A stretch of DNA of 9,331 nucleotides from positions 1 to 9,331 of the forward strand of contig JAGVTI010000210.1 in NCBI GenBank assembly GCA_019136935.1, in the 5' to 3' direction. The position numbers and the translations under genes were made by a program. The notes beneath the pieces were generated by a model, which was not told where the DNA came from, made no database searches, and saw only the letters and a program-made list of their open reading frames with translations. Below, in pieces: positions 1-7,951 of this stretch. This DNA is from Deltaproteobacteria bacterium (lineage in GTDB: Bacteria > Desulfobacterota > Syntrophia > Syntrophales > JAAYKM01). Within the stretch, counting starts at the first letter, position 1; every line of letters starts with the position of its first letter.

Positions 1-1530
1 TCCCAGAACCAGAATCGTCGCCCTGTCGAGAGATAGATATTTCCGGGCCTGCGAGAGAATTTCCCCGGACCGGACCTTTTGGATATTCTCCCGCCAGTTT
101 TGCAGGAAGTCATGGGGCAGCCGTTCGTAATCGATCATCATCTGCTGGTATGCGATCTGTTCGGCACTGACGAAGGAAAAAAGGAAACCGTTCGTCAACG
201 ACTTTTTGGCCCACTGTATTTCCTCCGTGTCGAGGGGACTCTTTCCCGCTTCCGTTACAATGGCTTTCAACGTATTGAGAACCTGCAGCGTCGAATCCGC
301 TTTGGTCATTCCGTAAGCCGAGAAGACCCCGTAATCCTCGCGGGCCTTGTAGAAGCTTCCGGCGCTGTAGGCCAGTCCCTGGTTATTGCGGATTTCCCGG
401 AAGATGCGGGACTGGAAGCCGCCGCTTCCGAGGACGAAGTCAAGGATGGAGAAGGCGAAATAATCCGGCGAGTTTTTGTCGGGAGCGGCAAATCCTGCAA
501 GGACGATGGATTGGGGGGTTTCTTTCTGAACCAGGATCACCCGGCCGTCACCCAAAAGCGACGGCGGGGGCGGCGTTTCCGGTTTGCCGCTTCGCCCGGA
601 AGGAACGAAATATCCGGAAATAAGGCGTACGGCCTCATCCTGCGTGATGTCGCCGGTCACGGAGATCATCGTGTTGGCGGGGAAGAAATATTTTTGATGG
701 AAACCGGCCAGATCGGCCGCCTGGATGTTCTCGACCGAGGCGGCTGTCTTCTGGTTTCCCCGGGGATTTCCCCGGTAAAGGTTTTTCCTGAACTCCCGGA
801 AAGCGTATTCCTGGGGATCGTCCTCGATTCTTCGCAGCCCCTCCAGGATCAGGTCCCTGTCCGTCTGAACTTTTTTCGGATCGAAGCGCGGAGACTGTAG
901 AATCTGGGAAAACAGGTCCACTCCCATTTCCAGGTTTTCTTTCAGGACTGACAGCTTGAAACGCGCCATTTCCATGTCGGCGCTTGTCCCGATGCGGATG
1001 GCGTAACGGTCGAGCCGGTCGTCAAGGGCGTCGCCCGTCAGGGATTGGGTGCCTCCGGTTCTCATGGATTGGCAGGTCAGTTCGGCCAGGCCTTCCTTCC
1101 CCGGCGGGTCGTAGGCGGAACCGGTTCTGACGACGGCGGTCATCTCAACCAGGGGCAGTTCGTGGTTCTCAAGGAGAAAGAGAATGATGCCGTTTTCAAG
1201 GACGATCCGCCGGGCCTCGGGGATCTGATACTGCAAAATGGGGTAGAGAATCGACTCCGGGGAAGCATACCTCGCCGCCGTTGCATCGGTTTCCGTTTTC
1301 TTTACCGCCTGCCGTATCTTTTTCGACCTCTTGGCCGCAACGTTTTTTTTCTCCGGACCGGTGACAATCCGTTTCGTTTCCTGGGTTTTCAGAACGGCCG
1401 TTTTCGCCCCGGCCGCCGGGTACGATCCCGTTTTTTCAGCCCAACTGCAGACAGCGGAAAAAAACAGCAGCAGAAGGAGAAGGGTAAAGAAGGTCAGGAA
1501 CGGAACCGGACTTTTTTTCTGACGTTTCAT
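1..1530 (-). CDS. M16 family peptidase-like protein, non-catalytic partner subunit (3' end cut by window start)
   Basis: The frame is open from ATG at 1530 to base 1: 510 codons, with no stop in the window. A signal peptide is clear: basic MKRQKK, a Leu/Phe-rich core (residues 11-26), and possible cleavage after SWA (Ala31). Residues 32-97 form a lysine-rich linker. The M16 N-terminal domain starts near LENGIILFLL (111-120); the C-terminal domain includes SRIFREIRNNQGLAYS (374-389). Where active M16 enzymes have HxxEH, this protein reads GLA-ELTCQ (147-154), so both zinc histidines and the catalytic Glu are gone. By family knowledge such proteins pair with an active M16 subunit, as in the mitochondrial processing peptidase and bacterial M16B heterodimers. 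The upstream gene is a catalytic M16 ending 15 bp before this start, so a heterodimer in the envelope is inferred. GGGGTGA lies about 7 nt before the ATG. The open frame ends in ATILVLG, close to the expected C-terminus. Substrate unknown. Confidence 0.9.
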   Translation of the reverse strand, partial: MKRQKKSPVPFLTFFTLLLLLLFFSAVCSWAEKTGSYPAAGAKTAVLKTQETKRIVTGPEKKNVAAKRSKKIRQAVKKTETDATAARYASPESILYPILQYQIPEARRIVLENGIILFLLENHELPLVEMTAVVRTGSAYDPPGKEGLAELTCQSMRTGGTQSLTGDALDDRLDRYAIRIGTSADMEMARFKLSVLKENLEMGVDLFSQILQSPRFDPKKVQTDRDLILEGLRRIEDDPQEYAFREFRKNLYRGNPRGNQKTAASVENIQAADLAGFHQKYFFPANTMISVTGDITQDEAVRLISGYFVPSGRSGKPETPPPPSLLGDGRVILVQKETPQSIVLAGFAAPDKNSPDYFAFSILDFVLGSGGFQSRIFREIRNNQGLAYSAGSFYKAREDYGVFSAYGMTKADSTLQVLNTLKAIVTEAGKSPLDTEEIQWAKKSLTNGFLFSFVSAEQIAYQQMMIDYERLPHDFLQNWRENIQKVRSGEILSQARKYLSLDRATILVLG

Positions 1531-1545
1531 GATCGAATCACCCCG

Positions 1546-3090
1546 CTAATACCGGCTTGGGCCGCTTGATTGATCCGTAACCGGCCTTCGGTCCTTTTTC
1601 TGAACCAGGGCGGAAACGCATCTGTTTTCGGCGTTCAGATATTTTTGTGCCGCCAGCCGGATATCGGCGGCGGTTACCTTATCCAGTTTTTCGAGGTACG
1701 TTGTCAGGTAACGGTAATCCCCGGTGATGGACTCAAAGTAGGACAGCTGGTTCGCCAGGCCTTCGTTTGAGTCAAGGCCCCGGATATAATCGGCCCGCAG
1801 CTGGTTTTTCGTCTTTTCCAGCTCTTGTGCGCCGACAGGCTCATTTTTGAGGCGTTCGATTTCTTCATCGATCAGGCGTTCCAGTTCATCGTTGCCGTGG
1901 GGTGCCCGGGGCGTGGCGAAAACGGAGAACAAGTTCGGATATCGGCTGCCGGGTATGCCATTGACCACGCTGATGTTCTCGGCGACCCCTTCTTCCAGGA
2001 CCAGGCGGCGATAGAGACGTGAGGTCCTTCCCTTGGCGAGAATGGATTCGATCAGGTCAAAGGCGTAGTCGTCCTGGTGGGGCATGTTGGGCTTGTGATA
2101 CCCGATCATCAGTTTCGGATGGGCGTCCATGGCAAGGCGGGTGCGCTTTTCCCCCATCTGGGGCGGTTCTTCCGTCACCAGGGGGGAGGGAAGAGGCTGA
2201 GCGGGAATGGGGCCGAAGTACCTCCTGATCATTTTCATCACCTCGGGGGTGCTGACGTCGCCAACAACGGTAATGACCGTATTGTTGGGGGCGTGATACT
2301 TCCGGATGAACTCGGCCATGGCAGCCTGCGACAGGTTCGCCATGTCGGAGGGCCAACCGAGGGTGGGGCGTCCGTAGGGATGGGCCGAAAAAGCCGTCGA
2401 TAAAAACTGCTCGTACAACTTTCCGTCCGGATCCGATTCAACCCGCTGCCGGCGCTCCTCCATGATCACCTGCCTTTCCACGTAGAAATCGCGGAAGACG
2501 GGATTGACCATGCGATCCGCCTCGATGCGTGCCCACAGTTCGATCTTGTTGGACGGCAGGCTGACGAAATACGAGGTCAGATCCTGGGAAGTCGTTGCGT
2601 TGAAATGATCGGCGCCGTTTTCCGTGTAGAGCCGGTCAATTTCGTTGGGGATGAAAAGTTTGCGGTGCTGCGCCTGTAATTTTTCCAGCTGTTCCTGCCA
2701 GCCGGCAATTTTTTCCTGGTCTGCCTTGTCTCCCTTGAGCCGCTCGTGGTCGATGGACTGCCCCAGCGTTTTAATCCGGGACAGGATGGGGACCTCTTTC
2801 TGATAATCCTTTGTCCCGATGGTCGTCGTTCCCTTGAACATCATGTGTTCGAGAAAATGGGCCAGGCCCGTTTCGCCCAGCTTTTCGTCGACGGAACCCA
2901 CCCGGTGACGGATGTAGAGGGCAACGGTGGGACTCATGTGCCTCTCCAGGATCAAAACCGTCAGGCCGTTTTTCAGAACGAATTTTTCCACGCGCTTTTC
3001 CAGATCCATCGCCTGCAGCAGGGAGGGGAAAAACACGATCAGGACAACCAGGAAACACCCTGGTACGGAATGTCTGAAGGGCAATCTCAT
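1546..3090 (-). CDS. M16 family zinc metallopeptidase, catalytic subunit (exported)
   Basis: This is a 514-residue insulinase/pitrilysin-family (M16B-size) peptidase. The N-terminus MRLPFRHSVPGCFLVVLIVF is a signal peptide with likely cleavage after LLQA (residue 27), so it acts in the periplasm or envelope. The inverted zinc motif HFLEH is intact (His78, Glu81, His82). The distal acidic ligand region is ERQVIMEERR (Glu205, Glu211/Glu212). Further family signatures are HFNATTSQD (162-170), HPYG (237-240), PNNTVITVVGD (268-278) and GRTSRLYRRL (354-363). A charged, probably helical insertion (about 95-160) separates HxxEH from the NATTS strand, as in many bacterial M16 proteins of this type. 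I chose the start at 3090, although the frame stays open to 3366, because it gives a proper signal peptide and falls 8 bp after the upstream stop; the longer form would overlap the radical SAM gene. The dead M16 paralogue follows 15 bp downstream, so the two probably form a heterodimer. Substrate unknown. Confidence 0.93.
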   Translation of the reverse strand: MRLPFRHSVPGCFLVVLIVFFPSLLQAMDLEKRVEKFVLKNGLTVLILERHMSPTVALYIRHRVGSVDEKLGETGLAHFLEHMMFKGTTTIGTKDYQKEVPILSRIKTLGQSIDHERLKGDKADQEKIAGWQEQLEKLQAQHRKLFIPNEIDRLYTENGADHFNATTSQDLTSYFVSLPSNKIELWARIEADRMVNPVFRDFYVERQVIMEERRQRVESDPDGKLYEQFLSTAFSAHPYGRPTLGWPSDMANLSQAAMAEFIRKYHAPNNTVITVVGDVSTPEVMKMIRRYFGPIPAQPLPSPLVTEEPPQMGEKRTRLAMDAHPKLMIGYHKPNMPHQDDYAFDLIESILAKGRTSRLYRRLVLEEGVAENISVVNGIPGSRYPNLFSVFATPRAPHGNDELERLIDEEIERLKNEPVGAQELEKTKNQLRADYIRGLDSNEGLANQLSYFESITGDYRYLTTYLEKLDKVTAADIRLAAQKYLNAENRCVSALVQKKDRRPVTDQSSGPSRY

Positions 3091-3098
3091 GTCGTCTT

Positions 3099-4493
3099 TC
3101 AACCTTTCTGCACGCCCTGCCGAGTCAGCATTTTCAGGGCTCGATACATGGCATAGTCCAGACGGTCGTTCCGGCAGGGAAGAAGCGTGTTGTTGTGAAA
3201 AAGGGGCTCTTCCGCTATCGGGAACGGGGAAGCCGCCACGGCCTGGTCCCACAGGGCGGTTCCCGGGATGGGCGAATATTCGGCGATGATGGGCCGGGCG
3301 CCGCGGGCACTGACATAGTCGATACTGTTGCGGACTTCCGCGGCGTCCTGCCCCGGCAAGCCGCACAGCAGGTAGACGCCGATATCCCGTCCGCGGTAGC
3401 CTGCACGCTTCAGGCAGGCGATGGCCCTTTCCAGGTCCCGGTTTTTCACTTTCCCTCCCGTGCTGCGCTGCCTGGACTCTTCCGAAGTTTCGAAACCGAA
3501 ACGGATGGTCTCGAATCCGGCGTGAAACATCAACCCGGCGATTTCTTCGGTGACTTCCCTCAGATGGAGGCCGTTCGGACAGTGAAACCGGCAGGGAAGC
3601 CCCTTCTTCCCGAGTTCCTTTGCCAGGGGGATAATCATCTCCTCCGGCCTGATCAGGAGGGCGTCGTCATAGAAGGAAAAATTGACGATGCCGTGCTTTT
3701 TATACCAGAACTCGATCTCTTCCACAACCCTGTCCGGATTTCTCCTGGCAAAAGAGGGGTATAGCAGCCGGGAAGCGCAGTAGGTGCAGTCGAAGGGGCA
3801 GCCCCGGGATGTCAGGATGGGAATCTGGTCGTTGCGGGGCAGCAGATCGAACGCCGGGTAGGGATAGGCATCCAGATTCCCGGGGGACGGAACGAAATCG
3901 AGGTCTTCGTTCAAAATATCCCGGCACAGGGAGGCAAGGGCGTATTCCCCAGGCCCTTCCACGAGAACATCCGCGCCGGAGGAGGCCGCGTGTCCGCGGC
4001 AGAGGGTGACATAACCGCCGCCGGCCACCACGGGAACGCCTGGAAATACGGCCCTGACCTGCCTTATGGCTTCAAAAACGCCGGGATACCAGTAGGTCAT
4101 CATGGATGTGACGAGGATCATGTCCGGTGCCGGCAGCCGGAGGAGGGCCGAATGAAAAGAGGCGATGGATATGCCGTAGCGGCTGTATCGGCGGGGAAAA
4201 TCGGAGAAGGCGTCCGGTTTGGGGATGTGGGTTTTCTGAAATTCCCCCGTTCCCAGGGGCGTTCTTTTGAGCCGGGAGATGGAAAGCGCGGGGTTTTGCG
4301 TTTCGTAAGCCGGGTTCAGGCAGTCGATGGCGGTCACATCAAAGCCGTTTTTCCGGAGAATGGCGCCCAGGGTCATCAGGCCCATCGGCTTGATCCAGAA
4401 ATCATAGGCCGCAAAATCATAAATCCAGGGGTTTACGAGGAGGATCGATTTATGCCGTTTCGATTTGGCCTGTCCCGTCATGATTCGTTTCAT
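3099..4493 (-). CDS. Radical SAM protein with N-terminal cobalamin-binding-like domain
   Basis: The 464-residue protein has a Rossmann-like N-terminal domain (about 16-190). Hallmarks are LLVNPW (18-23), KPMGLMTLGAILRKNGFDV (35-53) and GADVLVEGPGEYALASL (173-189), the usual layout of B12-binding-type radical SAM enzymes. The canonical DxHxxG cobalamin motif is absent, so B12 binding is uncertain. The radical SAM core follows, with CPFDCTYC (Cys232, Cys236, Cys239) for the 4Fe-4S cluster, FYDDALL (274-280), FGFETS (332-337), LLCGLPGQ (375-382) and YSPIPGTALW (406-415). There is no SPASM cluster: only one Cys lies beyond Cys377. Such enzymes cleave SAM to a 5'-deoxyadenosyl radical; members methylate or rearrange diverse substrates, and this one's reaction is not predictable. 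It sits 8 bp after recC and 8 bp before the M16 peptidase, so co-transcription is likely. An internal ATG at 4481, with GGATGA 8 nt upstream, is a credible alternative start. Confidence 0.92.
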   Translation of the reverse strand: MKRIMTGQAKSKRHKSILLVNPWIYDFAAYDFWIKPMGLMTLGAILRKNGFDVTAIDCLNPAYETQNPALSISRLKRTPLGTGEFQKTHIPKPDAFSDFPRRYSRYGISIASFHSALLRLPAPDMILVTSMMTYWYPGVFEAIRQVRAVFPGVPVVAGGGYVTLCRGHAASSGADVLVEGPGEYALASLCRDILNEDLDFVPSPGNLDAYPYPAFDLLPRNDQIPILTSRGCPFDCTYCASRLLYPSFARRNPDRVVEEIEFWYKKHGIVNFSFYDDALLIRPEEMIIPLAKELGKKGLPCRFHCPNGLHLREVTEEIAGLMFHAGFETIRFGFETSEESRQRSTGGKVKNRDLERAIACLKRAGYRGRDIGVYLLCGLPGQDAAEVRNSIDYVSARGARPIIAEYSPIPGTALWDQAVAASPFPIAEEPLFHNNTLLPCRNDRLDYAMYRALKMLTRQGVQKG

Positions 4494-4501
4494 CCGCCTT
4501 T

Positions 4502-7500
4502 TCAGGGTTCCTCATCGGAATCCGGCAGGGAGATCTGATGGGTCAGCAGAGGTGTGTAAACCGTTTCGGACAGGCTGCAAAATGCCTCGTCCAGGGGGTC
4601 GGTTTTCCCGAAGCATAAACGGAGGCAGGGATCGCCTGCCTCTCCCCGTGAAAATTCCGTCGTCTGCCATGCCGAACGGGCTGACGCCAGGGCTTCATAA
4701 CGGGATTTCCCGGAGCGGAGTGCTCTTGCGTACTGCAGGGAAGCCTGGGGGAAGAAGTGCAGGGGCCGGGTTAACCCGTCATGGAAAAGATCGAGGAGCC
4801 GGCTCAGCAACCCGCCGGCGTGATCGGGCCGGGCCAGAAGCCACCATTCCTTCCGTCCGGCGATCTGATTCCGCCAGTCCCGATCCGGGGCGAGGGCGTT
4901 CAGGATGAGGTGTTGGAGCCAGGCTTGCAGGTAGTCTTTTCCCTTCAACTCGGCGTAGCGGTAGAGGAAGATGCCTGACGGCGACCACAGGTCCAGTCGG
5001 CCGGTTAACCGGTCATCGCCGATCGCCAGGTCGACGGGAACCGGATACCGGTTTTCATCGGGTACGCGAAGGGCGACGCGGGAGACAAAGCGGCCGATTC
5101 CGAGTCCCAGGGCTTCGTACTGAACTTGGCCCACGGAGCCCTGGGGAAGTTTCCCCGCACCCAGCAGAACCCGGTATTCGTCGCCGGGGCCGGCTGCGGA
5201 CATCTTCGATGCCAGCAGGGACTGCTCGACCTCGTATCGTGCAAGGCCCGACAGGGTGAAGATTTCCGAATCTTCGATTTTTTCCTCCTCGCCCCGGAGA
5301 TCGATTCCCAGCACGGAGGTGACAAAGAAACGGGCCGGTTGGCGGAAGAAACGGATCAGGTCGGAAACCGCGACTTCCCGCGGAATCTTCCGTTCAACGG
5401 GCAGAGGTGAGGAAAGGAAGGGGCGCGCCGCGGTGGAGCCGGCGGCGAGGGAACGGGCTGCCCGGCAGTACTCTTCGCTGTAACTGAAGAGGCGATTCCT
5501 GCCGGTGAAATAGGCCGGGGAAAAGGGCTGCAACGGATGTTCCGTTATCAGGCGGTTTCTGATCCCCGACCGGTCTCTGACCGGAGATTCGGGTGAATCG
5601 GAGGGGGGGTGCCCCGGAACAAAGGCCTGTTCGATGTAATCGAGCAACTCCGATACCACGACGGCCGGGGGGATCCTTGTATTGTCGCGAAGGTTCTGTC
5701 CGGTATAAAAGATCATCAGCTTTTCCCGGGCGGAAAGGATCGTTTCCAGAAACAGATAGCGGTCATCGTCCCGTTTCGACCGATCGCCGCGCCGGGGGTG
5801 TTTCTCGATCAAATCGAACCCGATTTTCATCGATTCCCGGGGAAAACTCCGGTAATTCATTCCCAGCAGGCAGATAATCCGGAAGGGAATCGTCCGCATG
5901 GGGACCATGGCGCAGAACGTCACACCGCCCGTCAGAAAACCGCTCGAAAATCCCGCCGATTCCAGCCGGTTTTCCAAATGTTCCCGAATCACGTCCAAAG
6001 GCACGCCTTCGTCAAGCCCGGAAATCTCTTTCAGTTTTGAAAGATCATGGATGGTGTCGAGCAGATGCTGCCGGTATGAAATCCATTCATCATCGTCTCT
6101 TATGTCAAAGAACCGTTCGATCATTCCATCCAGGATTTCGTGCCACGCATCCAGGGAATGGGGCTCCCGGAGTACGGCGGCGGTTTCGAAGAGCCTGTCC
6201 AGGAAATCGAGGAAGAGACCGAGGAATTCGGCCTGTTCGCCCTCGATGGCGTCATAGGGCAGCATATCCATGAAAAGACGCCTGTTTTCGCCCGGCAGGG
6301 CGTAGCCGAGAAGCATTTTATCGATGCCCCGTTTCCAGGTATGTTCCGTAGTGGCGGGAAGTCCCATTTCGGAAAAGGTTCCGTCGTCGATTCCCCAGCG
6401 GATGCCTGTTTCCCCGACCCAGCGGCGGATCATGGGTATCCGGTCCTCGCCGATGCCGAAGGTTTCCCGGACCGCCCGGTTGTCCAGGAGGGCAAGAATG
6501 CGGGACGCTTCAAAGCGGCTTGAGGGCAGATCGAGGATTTTGAAGAACGCGTCCGCCAGTGGATTGTTCTTCATGTGCCTGCGGTCGGCAATGCTGAAGG
6601 GGATGTGTGAATCAATGCCGTTTCGGGATTCGTCTCCCGTCCGGCCGAAAACGGCTTCGATCAGGGGGGCGTACGTCTCGATGTCAGGGGTCATGACGAG
6701 AATATCACGGGGCCGGAGTGTCCGGTCCTGATCGAAAAGGGAAAGAAGCTGGTCTCGCAGAACTTCCACTTCCCGCATGGGGCCGTGGCAGGAGTGGATG
6801 GCGATTGAGGCGTCCCGATCCGGCATGGTGGCCGGTGCCGTCTCTCCTTTGCCCCGGTCCACGAGGTTCAGGATGTCCGACTGAACGGTGCGCAGCAGGG
6901 TAGATTCTCCCGGGAGGACGTAGAAATCCTGGTGCTGTGCGGAAACTTCCGCGAATACGTTAAAAAAGTCCCGGCCTATTTTCCCCATGGAGGCCAGCAG
7001 GGGATTCCCCCGTTCCAGGAAAAGATCCTCTTCCGATACTTGGGCATCGGTCCGGGTCGCAAAACGCCGGAGGACGGATTCGGTTTCCCGGTCCGAGGTG
7101 ATGCCGGACCAGTATTCGCGGCATGGATTGACGAGGAACAGGTGTACTTCCGTGCGGGTGGCGATCAGGTTCAGGATATCGATGAACAGAGGCGGAAGTG
7201 CGGAAATGCCGATCAGTGAAATCCGTTCGGGAAGATTCGACGATTCCGCTGCGCAGGACATCAGCCTTTCCCTGAACCGGGAAAAGAGCGCCGCCGGATG
7301 CGGACCGGGGGCGTTGTCCGCGATGACCGCCCGCCACAGCGCCGCCTGCCACAGTTCATTCCCGTTGCCGTTTTGTCCCGCTTCCCACCTGCGAATCATC
7401 TCCGGGCGATATACCAGGTACTGGTCGAAAACTCGGGCGATGCGGCACGCCAGCTGGTAGAGCCTGACGGCCGGACGATTTGCTCCGTCGGAAAGATAGA

Positions 7501-7840
7501 GACGGATGTCCCGGAAGTCTTCCTGGCGGCTCAATTCAGGCAGAATTCTCATCAGTTTCCAGGTCAGGTAGTCGGGGTTGTAAGTGTCCGGTTCCGGCGG
7601 CCTGCCGATCGCCTTCCCCATCAGGTCCGCCAGGCAGGGGCGGGGAAAACGGAAGGAGACGTTTGCACAAATGCCGTGATGCTCGGCCAGTCGCATGGCG
7701 AGCCATCTTTCCATGCCCCGGCTGTTGATGACGACGATTTCTTCGGACAACGGCGACGCGAGCGGCACGGCCATCACGTCGGCGAGACGCGCCGCAAGGA
7801 TTTCCATCATGTTCGAAGTCGTGATCTGAAGACCGGTCAT
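4502..7840 (-). CDS. recC: Exodeoxyribonuclease V (RecBCD) subunit gamma, RecC
   Basis: The 1112-residue protein is nearly the same length as E. coli RecC (1122) and co-linear with it. Diagnostic blocks are SRGMERWLAMRL (40-51), FDQYLVYRP (138-146), GISALPP (211-217), GNPLLASMGKIGRD (278-291), IRWGIDDG (480-487), LPATTEHTW (494-502), MLLGYALP (509-516) and RRGDRSKRDDDRYLFLE (683-699). RecC is a cytoplasmic, inactivated SF1-helicase-like scaffold that splits the duplex and scans the 3' strand for Chi while RecB and RecD supply motor and nuclease activities. No Walker A motif is present, as expected. The frame is open to an ATG at 7978, but 7840 is preferred: GGTGAG lies 4 nt upstream, homology begins right there, and a candidate promoter lies within the extension. 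Many Chi-contact residues differ from E. coli (see findings). recB and recD are not in the window. Confidence 0.96.
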   Translation of the reverse strand: MTGLQITTSNMMEILAARLADVMAVPLASPLSEEIVVINSRGMERWLAMRLAEHHGICANVSFRFPRPCLADLMGKAIGRPPEPDTYNPDYLTWKLMRILPELSRQEDFRDIRLYLSDGANRPAVRLYQLACRIARVFDQYLVYRPEMIRRWEAGQNGNGNELWQAALWRAVIADNAPGPHPAALFSRFRERLMSCAAESSNLPERISLIGISALPPLFIDILNLIATRTEVHLFLVNPCREYWSGITSDRETESVLRRFATRTDAQVSEEDLFLERGNPLLASMGKIGRDFFNVFAEVSAQHQDFYVLPGESTLLRTVQSDILNLVDRGKGETAPATMPDRDASIAIHSCHGPMREVEVLRDQLLSLFDQDRTLRPRDILVMTPDIETYAPLIEAVFGRTGDESRNGIDSHIPFSIADRRHMKNNPLADAFFKILDLPSSRFEASRILALLDNRAVRETFGIGEDRIPMIRRWVGETGIRWGIDDGTFSEMGLPATTEHTWKRGIDKMLLGYALPGENRRLFMDMLPYDAIEGEQAEFLGLFLDFLDRLFETAAVLREPHSLDAWHEILDGMIERFFDIRDDDEWISYRQHLLDTIHDLSKLKEISGLDEGVPLDVIREHLENRLESAGFSSGFLTGGVTFCAMVPMRTIPFRIICLLGMNYRSFPRESMKIGFDLIEKHPRRGDRSKRDDDRYLFLETILSAREKLMIFYTGQNLRDNTRIPPAVVVSELLDYIEQAFVPGHPPSDSPESPVRDRSGIRNRLITEHPLQPFSPAYFTGRNRLFSYSEEYCRAARSLAAGSTAARPFLSSPLPVERKIPREVAVSDLIRFFRQPARFFVTSVLGIDLRGEEEKIEDSEIFTLSGLARYEVEQSLLASKMSAAGPGDEYRVLLGAGKLPQGSVGQVQYEALGLGIGRFVSRVALRVPDENRYPVPVDLAIGDDRLTGRLDLWSPSGIFLYRYAELKGKDYLQAWLQHLILNALAPDRDWRNQIAGRKEWWLLARPDHAGGLLSRLLDLFHDGLTRPLHFFPQASLQYARALRSGKSRYEALASARSAWQTTEFSRGEAGDPCLRLCFGKTDPLDEAFCSLSETVYTPLLTHQISLPDSDEEP

Positions 7841-7844
7841 AAGG

Positions 7845-7850
7845 CTCACC
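7845..7850 (-). promoter_or_regulatory. Ribosome binding site deciding the recC start
   Basis: On the minus strand GGTGAG sits 4 nt before ATG 7840. The in-frame ATG at 7852 has only AT-rich sequence upstream, with no purine-rich match. This favours the start at 7840, where RecC homology also begins. Confidence 0.65.
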
Positions 7851-7863
7851 ATGAAAATATGCG

Positions 7864-7893
7864 AATATGTATCATACCTGTGCCGTGCGTCAA
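7864..7893 (-). promoter_or_regulatory. Candidate sigma70-type promoter for recC and the downstream operon
   Basis: On the minus strand TTGACG (7893-7888) is followed after 18 nt by CATATT (7869-7864). This is a 5/6 match to the -35 consensus and 4/6 to the -10. Transcription would start near 7858, giving a short leader of about 18 nt before ATG 7840. It was found by eye only. TATGAT at 7876-7871 is another -10-like hexamer but has no good -35 partner. Confidence 0.35.
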
Positions 7894-7951
7894 AGCATTT
7901 GCGCGTCTTCGGGAAAAGGACGGCGTCATTCCGGACAAAGGAAAATAATTC

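Noticed and set aside
79..900. A 273-codon open frame on the plus strand
   Set aside because: The minus strand of the same interval encodes a continuous M16 C-terminal half with clear motifs. The plus-strand frame has no ribosome binding site or recognisable domain.
3091..3098. The gaps around the radical SAM gene as possible sites of a RiPP precursor peptide
   Set aside because: The gaps on either side of the radical SAM gene are 8 bp each and the gap between the M16 genes is 15 bp, too short for any peptide gene. A precursor could only lie outside the window.
3091..3366. An N-terminal extension of the catalytic M16 peptidase starting at 3366
   Set aside because: It would overlap 268 bp of the radical SAM gene in another frame and would bury the signal peptide. 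The start at 3090 follows the upstream stop by 8 bp.
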